Positions 57,674 through 64,000 of a stretch of DNA of 64,000 nt are shown in pieces (within the stretch, counting starts at the first letter, position 1; each line of letters opens with the position of its first letter). The notes beneath the pieces are model-generated. The model was given only the letters and a program-made list of their open reading frames with translations. It had not been told where the DNA came from and did no database searches. Location: contig NZ_CP043568.1 in assembly GCF_014076415.1 (NCBI RefSeq), positions 2,666,001 through 2,730,000 of the forward strand. Direction: 5' to 3'. Origin of the DNA: Comamonas testosteroni. Its GTDB lineage: Bacteria > Pseudomonadota > Gammaproteobacteria > Burkholderiales > Burkholderiaceae_C. Position numbers and translations under genes: made by a program.

Positions 57674-57689
57674 CGGACAACTTTGTCCG
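57674..57689. promoter_or_regulatory. TetR operator candidate
   Basis: CGGACAA-CT-TTGTCCG, a perfect dyad 12 bases before the tetR start, with another TGCGGACA half upstream. Likely site for autoregulation. Confidence 0.65.
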
Positions 57690-57701
57690 ATAATTGTTCG
57701 C

Positions 57702-58250
57702 ATGACTTCCAAAAGACCCAGTGCCGATATCCGCCGCGCCCAGTTGCTGGACGCGGCCGATGCCGTGTTTTCCGAGCATGGCGTGACCGCGCCGCTGGAC
57801 CTGGTGGTCGAGCGCGCCGAGGTCGGCCGCGCCACGCTGTACCGGCAGTTTCCTGACCGGCGCGCGCTGATGCTGGCGCTGCTGGAGCGTTCGCTGGACA
57901 ACATGCGCCTCGCGGCCGAGGCCACGGCCGAGGACGACGATGCCTTCTACAAGCTGCTGTCGCGCCTGGCCGAGCGCATTGCGGTCTCGGCCCCCATCAC
58001 CGATTACTGGCGCACGGTTGAGCGCGGTGACGAGGTCATCGCCCAGGCCCGCGTTGCCATGTGGCAGATCTTTCGGCCGGCCATGGACCGGGCCGTGGCC
58101 TGTGGCCATTGCCGCCAGCCGCTGACGCAGGCCGAGCTGTCCCTGGTCTTCGGCATGCTGGGCGCCTCGCTGCGCGGCGAGACGCCGCAGCAGCGGCGCA
58201 CCCTGGCGCGCAAGGCGCTGCAGATCGTCTGGCAAGGCCTGAAGGCCTGA
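57702..58250 (+). CDS. TetR-family regulator of the second efflux operon
   Basis: 182 aa from ATG 57702. HTH in LLDAADAVFSEHGVTAPLDL, then VVERAEVGRATLYRQFPDRR. First gene of tetR-MFS-hlyD-omf; the MFS gene starts one base after its stop. A dyad sits in its promoter. Confidence 0.9.
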   Translation: MTSKRPSADIRRAQLLDAADAVFSEHGVTAPLDLVVERAEVGRATLYRQFPDRRALMLALLERSLDNMRLAAEATAEDDDAFYKLLSRLAERIAVSAPITDYWRTVERGDEVIAQARVAMWQIFRPAMDRAVACGHCRQPLTQAELSLVFGMLGASLRGETPQQRRTLARKALQIVWQGLKA

Positions 58251-58251
58251 C

Positions 58252-60027
58252 ATGGCCACCACACCCACTCCACCGGGGCCCGTGCTGCCCCCGTCGCCCC
58301 CCGTCGTCTACCTCAAGCCCCCGCCGGACTGGGAAGAGCATGAGAAGCCCAGCCTGCCGGGCTCGCCGTCCATGCCGCTGCACCAGCCGGCTGTGCGCGC
58401 CGCCTATGGCCTGATTGCCGTGCTGGTTGCGCTGACGGGCGGCCTGGGCAATGCACTGTTCACGGCCAACCTGCCCACCATCCAGGGGCAGATGGGGCTG
58501 ACGTCTTCCGAGGCCGGCTGGCTGACAGGCGCCTACGTCATGCTCAACATGACGGCCAACCTGCTGGTCTACAAGTTCCGCCAGCAGTTCGGCATGCGGC
58601 TGTTCGCCGAGATCGGCCTGGGCCTGTATGCGCTGCTGACACTGCTGCACCTGGTGCTGGGCAGCTACACCAGCCTGCTCATGCTGCGCGCGGCCAGCGG
58701 CCTGGCGGGCGCCACCTGCAGCACGCTGGGCACGCTCTACATGCTGCAGGCCGCGCCGCGCAAGCATGTGCTCAAGATGCTGGTGATCGGCGTGGGGCTG
58801 GGGCAGATCGCCACGCCGCTGGCCTGGATCCTCTCGCCGGGCCTGCTGTTCAACAGCGAGTGGCACAACCTCTACCTGTTCGAGGCCGGCCTGGCCCTGA
58901 TCTCGTTCGCGGGCGTGGTGGTGCTCAAGCTGCCGCCGGGCGTGCACATCCGCAGCTTCGAGCGGCTGGACTTCCTGACCTTCTTCCTCATGGTGCCCGG
59001 CGTGGGCCTGCTGATCGCCGTGCTGGTGCAGGGCTACAACCACTGGTGGCTGGACACGCCCTGGCTGGCCTGGATGCTGATCGGCTCCATAGGCCTGCTG
59101 AGCGTGGCGCTGTACATCGAGCACCACCGCCGCAACCCCATGCTGCAGACGCGCTGGTTCGTGCTGGCGCCCACGGTGCGCTTCGTGATCGGTGCGCTGC
59201 TGCTGCGCTTTCTGACCACCGAGCAAACCTATGGAGTGATCGGCATGCAGCGCATGCTGGGCATGACGGTGGACCAGATGCAGCCGCTGTTCATCGTCAT
59301 CCTGCTGGGCACCATCGCGGGCATTGCCGTGTCGGCGCTGACCTTCGGGCTGGAGAACATGGGCAAGCAGATCGTGGGCTCCATCGTGCTGTTCGCGCTG
59401 GCGGCCTGGCTGGACCACAGCCGCACCAGCCTGGCCCGGCCCGAGGACTTCTTCGGCAGCCAGTTCCTCATGGCAGTGGGCGCGGGCCTGTTCATGGGGC
59501 CGCTGATGCTGATCGGCGTGGTGCAGGGCCTGAAGTTCGGCGCGCACTACATGCTGACGGCCATCGTCACCATCTCCATGACGCAGGCCATGGGCGCGCT
59601 CATGGGCTCGGCCCTGCTGAGCACCTACCAGATGCACCGCGAGCAGGTGTATTCTGCCGCCATCGTGGCCGATGTCGATCCCACCGATCCCATCGTGGCC
59701 GACCGCCTGCGCCTGCAGCAGCAAAGCCTGGCCCGCGTCATTGCCGACCCGGCCCTGCGTGCGGCCCAGGGCACGGCCCAGCTGGCGCAGGCCGCACGAC
59801 GCGAGGCCAATGTGCGCGCCTACAACGATGTGTTCGCCCTCACGGCCGGCGTGGCCGTGCTCTACCTGCTGTGGATGCTGGCCCTGGCCGGCCGCGCACG
59901 CCAGCGCGCCTTCGTGGAGCGCATGCGCGCCGCCGCAGCCGATGCCTCGGCCATGCGCGGCACCGATGCCGCCGCGCCGCAGGACGCACCGGGCCAGCCA
60001 CCCACCCAACCCGTCGCCCGCGCCTGA
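58252..60027 (+). CDS. MFS efflux permease (DHA2-like)
   Basis: 591 aa. Pro-rich N-terminus (residues 1-45), then about 14 spans; ALTGGLGNALFTANLPTIQG and EAGWLTGAYVMLNMTANLLV match the EmrB-like group in place of the usual DSSIANVA motif. Long Ala/Gln-rich C-terminal tail. Works with the HlyD and outer membrane proteins that follow. Confidence 0.88.
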   Translation: MATTPTPPGPVLPPSPPVVYLKPPPDWEEHEKPSLPGSPSMPLHQPAVRAAYGLIAVLVALTGGLGNALFTANLPTIQGQMGLTSSEAGWLTGAYVMLNMTANLLVYKFRQQFGMRLFAEIGLGLYALLTLLHLVLGSYTSLLMLRAASGLAGATCSTLGTLYMLQAAPRKHVLKMLVIGVGLGQIATPLAWILSPGLLFNSEWHNLYLFEAGLALISFAGVVVLKLPPGVHIRSFERLDFLTFFLMVPGVGLLIAVLVQGYNHWWLDTPWLAWMLIGSIGLLSVALYIEHHRRNPMLQTRWFVLAPTVRFVIGALLLRFLTTEQTYGVIGMQRMLGMTVDQMQPLFIVILLGTIAGIAVSALTFGLENMGKQIVGSIVLFALAAWLDHSRTSLARPEDFFGSQFLMAVGAGLFMGPLMLIGVVQGLKFGAHYMLTAIVTISMTQAMGALMGSALLSTYQMHREQVYSAAIVADVDPTDPIVADRLRLQQQSLARVIADPALRAAQGTAQLAQAARREANVRAYNDVFALTAGVAVLYLLWMLALAGRARQRAFVERMRAAAADASAMRGTDAAAPQDAPGQPPTQPVARA

Positions 60028-60056
60028 AACCGTTCGCCCAGAGAAAAGACAACAAC

Positions 60057-61286
60057 ATGAGTGACTCCGAAAATTCCAATGGCGGCACGGCCGCCTCTGC
60101 CTCGCCTGCGCCGGCTCCTGCTGCGGCGCCTTCGCCTTCGCCTTCGCCCAAGCTCATCAAGCCCTCGCTGCGCAGCGTGCTCGTCATGCTTGCGGTGGCC
60201 CTGGCAGGCATGCTGCTCGTGCTGCGGGCCTGGAATCTGTGGCCCTTCAACAGCTCGGTGGTGACCACGGACAATGCCTATGTGCGCGGTGCCGTCACCG
60301 TGCTGGCACCGCAGGTCAATGGCTACGTGACCGAGGTGCTGGTCAAGGACTACGAGCAGGTCAAGGCCGGCCAGCCGCTGGTGCGCATCGATAGCCGCAG
60401 CTATGAAGCGGCCGTTGCCCAGGCGCAGGCGCAACTGGCCAATGCCCAGGCGCAGCTGAGCAATTCCGAACAGACACAGGCCCAGAACCGTGCCACGCTG
60501 AGTGCCAGCCGCGCCGGTCTGGCAGCCGTGGAGGCGGAGGCCCAGCGTTCGCAGGCGGAGCTCAAGCGTGTGCAGGAGCTGGCCGAGCGAGGCTCCGTGT
60601 CTCTGAACGAACGCGACAAGGTGCGTGCGACCTCGCGCCTGGCGGCAACCAATGTGGCCAAGGCCCAGGCCGACATCGCGATCAACCAGGAAAAGATCAA
60701 GGCCACGACCGTGGGCCGTGACTCTCTCAAGGCCCAGGTGCAGATGGCCGAAGCGCTGCTGCGTCAGGCCCAGATCAATCTGGACAACACCGTGGTCCAT
60801 GCGCCCAGCGACGGGCAGGTCAGCGAGGTATCGGTGCGCAAGGGCCAGTATGTGGCGGCCGGTACGCGGCTCATGTACGTGGTGCCGCCCACTTACTGGG
60901 TGGTGGCCAACTACAAGGAAACCCAGACCGCCCGGGTGCAGATCGGCCAGCTCGTGAGCTTCAGCGTGGACGCGCTGGGCGGCTTGCGCCTCAAGGGCCA
61001 TGTGCTGGAGATTGCTCCGGCCACGGGTTCGGAGTTCAGCGTGCTCAAGGCCGACAATGCCACGGGCAATTTCACCAAGGTCGTCCAGCGTCTGCCCATC
61101 AAGATAGCCATCGACGAAGGCCAGGCCGATGCGGCGCGCCTGCGCCCCGGCATGTCGGTCATCGTGCGCCTCGATACTGCGCAAAAAGTAGAGCATTCAG
61201 CGCAGAATCCACAAGCGATTGAGGCTGATTTGGCTCAAAAATCTCAAGCGCCCGCAGCTTCTGCATCCGAACAGGCCAAGCCATGA
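60057..61286 (+). CDS. HlyD/EmrA-type membrane fusion protein
   Basis: 409 aa from ATG 60057. Pro/Ala/Ser-rich N-terminus, anchor at about residues 40-60, TTDNAYVRGAVTVLAPQVNG, a long coiled coil, and VHAPSDGQVSEVSVRKGQYV. Overlaps the next gene by ATGA. Near the C-terminus a stretch with an unusual sequence (KVEHSAQNPQAIEADLAQKS) lies on DNA resembling the local short hairpin repeats. Confidence 0.92.
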   Translation: MSDSENSNGGTAASASPAPAPAAAPSPSPSPKLIKPSLRSVLVMLAVALAGMLLVLRAWNLWPFNSSVVTTDNAYVRGAVTVLAPQVNGYVTEVLVKDYEQVKAGQPLVRIDSRSYEAAVAQAQAQLANAQAQLSNSEQTQAQNRATLSASRAGLAAVEAEAQRSQAELKRVQELAERGSVSLNERDKVRATSRLAATNVAKAQADIAINQEKIKATTVGRDSLKAQVQMAEALLRQAQINLDNTVVHAPSDGQVSEVSVRKGQYVAAGTRLMYVVPPTYWVVANYKETQTARVQIGQLVSFSVDALGGLRLKGHVLEIAPATGSEFSVLKADNATGNFTKVVQRLPIKIAIDEGQADAARLRPGMSVIVRLDTAQKVEHSAQNPQAIEADLAQKSQAPAASASEQAKP

Positions 61287-62731
61287 AGAACGTCTCCCAT
61301 ACCGTGCGTTCCTTGCCCCTGGTGCTTGCATGCCTGGTGGCTGGCTGCAGTGTGCCCAGTCTGACCCGGGCTCCAGACAGCGCTCAGCCTGCGGTGCGGG
61401 CCAGCTGGAGCGCGGAACGGGCCGCAGGTGCAGCCGGCGCAGTCCAGAGCGGTTGGTGGCTGGCCTTTGGTGATGCGCAGCTGAGTCGCTGGGTGGAACT
61501 GGCGCTTGCGCGCAACAACGATGTACTCACAGCCCTGGCCAGGGTGGAGGAGGCACGCGCGAACCTCGATGTGACGGGTTCGGCAACTGCACCGCAGCTG
61601 TCGCTCAGTGCACCGGGCTCGGCCAATCGCAGCCTGAGCGCGCGAACCGGCCAGATGGTGCATGTGCGTTCGGCCCAGCCCGTGCTGCAAGCGAGCTGGG
61701 AGCTGGATCTCTGGGACCGCCTGGGCAGTCTGAGCCGGGCTGCCGATCAGCGCCTGCAGGCCAGCCAGGCGGATCGCGACGCGGTACGCCTGACGGTGGC
61801 CGCGACCGTGGCGCAGGCCTATATCGCTCTGCGCTCGCTGCAGGCCCAACTGGCCGTGGCCGAGGACACGGTGAAGTCGCGCGAGGACGCGGTGCGTCTG
61901 CTCTCCGACCAGGTGCGTGTGGGCTATATATCGCAGCTGCAGCAGAGCCAGGCGCTGGCAGAGCTGGAAAGCGTGCGGCAATCGGTGCAACAGCTGTCTC
62001 TGGCGCTGCAGCGCCAGCGCATAGCGCTGATGCAACTGGTGGGTGGCAGCGGTGATGACCAGGCACAGGTCTTGGCCCATTCCACTTTGAACGACCATGC
62101 CGGGCTCGAGTCCATGAGCCTGCCCGCCATGCCTGCACCTGGCTTGCCATCTGGCTTGCTGGAGCGCCGCCCCGATATTGCACGGGCCCAGTTGCTGCTG
62201 GCGGCCAGCGACAGCAATCTTGCGGCACAGCGCGCGGCCTTTTTGCCTCAGGTGAGCCTGAGTGCGAACTTCGGCAGCCTGTTCGTCAACGCGCTGGATT
62301 ACAACCCGGCCCGGGTTTGGTCGCTGGGCGGCAGCATTCTTGCCCCGCTGTTCAACGGCGGTCGCCTGCAGGGTCAGTTCGATGCGGCATCTGCCCAGCG
62401 CGATCAGGCCGCCTATGCCTATCGCGGTGTGGTCATCAAGGCCTTTGGCGATGTGGAAACAGCCCTGGTCAGTTCCCAGCAACTGCAAGCCCAGTGGGAG
62501 CATGCCAAGGAACGCGAAAAAGTGCTGGGTCGTACCCTGGGTTTTGCCAAGGATCGCTATGAGGCCGGCTACGCCAGCTATCTGGAGGAGCTGGATGCCC
62601 AGCGCAATCTGTTTGCCGTGCAGCAGGAAGTGCTGCGCCTGCGTCAGAGCCAGCTGGAAAACGCCGTGGCGCTGTACCAGGCGCTGGGTGGCGGCTGGCA
62701 GTTGGCCGATACGGCCGCCCGGGAACCTTGA
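61283..62731 (+). CDS. NodT-family outer membrane efflux lipoprotein, copy 2
   Basis: 482 aa. Lipobox LVAGCS (about 19-24). Blocks WSAERAAGAAGAVQSGWWLA, LLERRPDIARAQLLLAASDS and GSILAPLFNGGRLQGQFDAA. Outer-membrane channel of the TetR-regulated pump. A parallel to the 26819 gene, but in another operon. Confidence 0.92.
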   Translation: MKNVSHTVRSLPLVLACLVAGCSVPSLTRAPDSAQPAVRASWSAERAAGAAGAVQSGWWLAFGDAQLSRWVELALARNNDVLTALARVEEARANLDVTGSATAPQLSLSAPGSANRSLSARTGQMVHVRSAQPVLQASWELDLWDRLGSLSRAADQRLQASQADRDAVRLTVAATVAQAYIALRSLQAQLAVAEDTVKSREDAVRLLSDQVRVGYISQLQQSQALAELESVRQSVQQLSLALQRQRIALMQLVGGSGDDQAQVLAHSTLNDHAGLESMSLPAMPAPGLPSGLLERRPDIARAQLLLAASDSNLAAQRAAFLPQVSLSANFGSLFVNALDYNPARVWSLGGSILAPLFNGGRLQGQFDAASAQRDQAAYAYRGVVIKAFGDVETALVSSQQLQAQWEHAKEREKVLGRTLGFAKDRYEAGYASYLEELDAQRNLFAVQQEVLRLRQSQLENAVALYQALGGGWQLADTAAREP

Positions 62732-62775
62732 GTTCGAGCCGAGAGCTCCTGAAAAGTGAGCTTTTCGCTTGTCTG

Positions 62776-63489
62776 CTATGGGTTCCAAGGCATCTTGAAG
62801 TAATACCAAAGGCCGGCGGCAGCCAGGGCCAGCACCAGCAGCCACAGATACCGGCCTTGCCCTCTGGGGACTTCGCCCGGTGATGGTGCTCCGGGCGGAA
62901 GGTGGTTTGGGGCGCTGGCCCACACCGATTGTCGTTGCAGGATCTGCCAGTCCAGCGCAATGCCATCCATGGCCGCATCGATATGGTCCTTGGCCTGGGC
63001 CAGACCCAGGCCCGTGGCGTCACGCAGCAGCTTGATGGCCTCGATCTTGTTGCCGCGTGCCATGGCGTCTTCCACCTCGGCCCTGGTTTCTGAGGGCACT
63101 GCGTTTGCGCCGGACATCAGCGCCTCTATGGTCTCTGCATGATCGCCGCTCACAGTGACGCGTGTGGCGGTCTTGCCATTGACGGTCGTGGTGGTGGTCT
63201 TGATGGAAGAGAAGGAGCTGCCGGGCGCGGTGTCGTCCCGATTCAGTTGCTCCAGCAGCAAGGTGGCATCTTTCATGCCCAGTTTTTCCAGCTGCTCGCG
63301 CAACTGCTGCATGGCCTGCGTCTGCTCTGCTGCGCCATGCTGGACAAAGTCCGGCTCGTCACTGGCTTCCAGCAGGTCTTTGGCTTCCTTCAGACCCAGC
63401 CTGCCTTGCTCACGCAGCTGTTTGATGGCTTCGATCTTGTGACCGTTTTGCCAGTGCATGAGGATCTCTGGTGGAATCCGTGTGGGCAT
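62776..63489 (-). CDS. Protein with two L7/L12-C-like motifs and a C-terminal membrane anchor
   Basis: 237 aa. Two copies of a ribosomal L7/L12 C-terminal-type motif: GHKIEAIKQLREQGRLGLKE (residues 15-34) and GNKIEAIKLLRDATGLGLAQ (about 148-167), each ending in a K-D-(L/H) helix. Ends in a membrane span LWLLVLALAAAGLWYYF. Not a ribosomal protein by size or location. Function unknown. Confidence 0.75.
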   Translation of the reverse strand: MPTRIPPEILMHWQNGHKIEAIKQLREQGRLGLKEAKDLLEASDEPDFVQHGAAEQTQAMQQLREQLEKLGMKDATLLLEQLNRDDTAPGSSFSSIKTTTTTVNGKTATRVTVSGDHAETIEALMSGANAVPSETRAEVEDAMARGNKIEAIKLLRDATGLGLAQAKDHIDAAMDGIALDWQILQRQSVWASAPNHLPPGAPSPGEVPRGQGRYLWLLVLALAAAGLWYYFKMPWNP

Positions 63490-63526
63490 GAGCTGCTCTT
63501 TATGGTTGTGGCTGTTGAACCAGGCG

Positions 63527-64000
63527 TCAGCCGCAGTCCACTTGCAGACGGCCGAAGTCCCAGGTGCGCAGCCTGGCATCCTCGATAAAGGCCATGAGGC
63601 GTGCGCCGTCCTGCCAGCACCAGTGGAATTCCTCATGCGACTGCAGTGTCAGTAGCGAGCGCCAGTGCGAGCTGCCGGGGTGTTCCTCGGCCTCGGGCGT
63701 GGGATCGTAGCCCAGGCTGTCCCAGGAGGGGCGGCCCAGCAGATAGTCGCGAGGCAGATCGCCGCTTTCCTCAAGCTCATGGAGCCACTCATGAAACTCA
63801 TCGAACTCCACGGGCCAGTCCTTGCGCAGCTCCTCGTGACGAGGAAGGTCGACGCCGTTCTCAAACTGCAGCGCACGGCTGTCCGTGACCCACTGATGGG
63901 GAGCCTGGATTTCATGCATGTCGCTGATATCCGGCCAGTAGAACGCCTTTAGGTAGTCCTGGTCGCGCCAGAAGATGGCGTCGTCCTCGTCAAAGCCGTG
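63527..64000 (-). CDS. DUF1963 (YwqG)-like protein, 5' end outside window
   Basis: At least 158 codons, the frame continues beyond the right edge. It reads RDYLLGRPSWDSLGYDP, then SHWRSLLTLQSHEEFHWCWQ and GARLMAFIEDARLRTWDFGR, the usual order of the DUF1963 domain: a pocket-like LLG..., W-R-LL-L, W-DG. No function is established for these proteins. Confidence 0.7.
   Translation of the reverse strand, partial: HGFDEDDAIFWRDQDYLKAFYWPDISDMHEIQAPHQWVTDSRALQFENGVDLPRHEELRKDWPVEFDEFHEWLHELEESGDLPRDYLLGRPSWDSLGYDPTPEAEEHPGSSHWRSLLTLQSHEEFHWCWQDGARLMAFIEDARLRTWDFGRLQVDCG

Noticed and set aside
58860..60056. Apparent long N-terminal extension of the HlyD gene
   Set aside because: It is the MFS gene read in a different frame; the true start with the membrane anchor is at 60057.

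Overview
The window reads as about 64 kb of chromosome from a GC-rich betaproteobacterium of the family Comamonadaceae, most like Comamonas or Delftia. This is inferred from the gene repertoire: tricarboxylate receptor (Bug) proteins, a Liv transporter, a glycine-riboswitch gcv operon, an ImuA-ImuB-DnaE2 mutasome and short Comamonadaceae-style hairpins between genes. Backbone genes are intact and compact. No tRNA, rRNA or CRISPR array was seen.

Layout. 1-3.1 kb: branched-chain amino acid ABC transporter (livM partial, livH, livK). 3.4-6.3 kb: RluA-type pseudouridine synthase and a PAS hybrid histidine kinase. 6.5-12.1 kb: glycine cleavage genes gcvT-gcvH-(183 aa gene)-gcvP behind a tandem glycine riboswitch. 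12.2-14.4 kb: TonB-C lipoprotein, metallo-beta-lactamase-fold hydrolase and a TPR gene whose 3' end is broken. 23.7-29.6 kb: MarR-regulated Emr-type tripartite efflux operon and a CopD-like membrane protein. 29.8-34.7 kb: small hypothetical gene, katG, and a PAS-LuxR regulator divergent from a 3-oxoacid CoA-transferase pair. 34.8-42.3 kb: HD-GYP protein and the LexA-box imuA-imuB-dnaE2 operon. 42.4-51.5 kb: LysR regulator divergent from an eight-gene catabolic operon (two Bug receptors, two type III CoA-transferases, a MaoC-like hydratase, two acyl-CoA dehydrogenases, an enoyl-CoA hydratase). 51.7-57.6 kb: chemoreceptor, AsmA protein, LysR remnant, second pseudouridine synthase. 57.7-62.7 kb: TetR-regulated MFS-HlyD-outer membrane factor operon. 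62.8-64 kb: a protein with two L7/L12-C-like motifs and a partial DUF1963-like gene.

The unusual part is an AT-rich foreign island from about 14332 to 23637. It carries six displaced Rhs C-terminal toxin tips, each followed by its own immunity gene. Four tips are preceded by copies of the same 135-bp Rhs hinge sequence. Most cassettes end in a hairpin terminator, and four of them are followed by copies of a small opposite-strand gene. No Rhs N-terminus, VgrG or secretion gene is present. Four of six toxin tips are broken by stops or homopolymer frameshifts, while five of six immunity genes are intact. It therefore looks like a decaying toxin graveyard that keeps an immunity bank. Two insertion-sequence scars, long direct repeats and an Enterobacterales-like dispersed repeat suggest it was assembled elsewhere and acquired by transfer.
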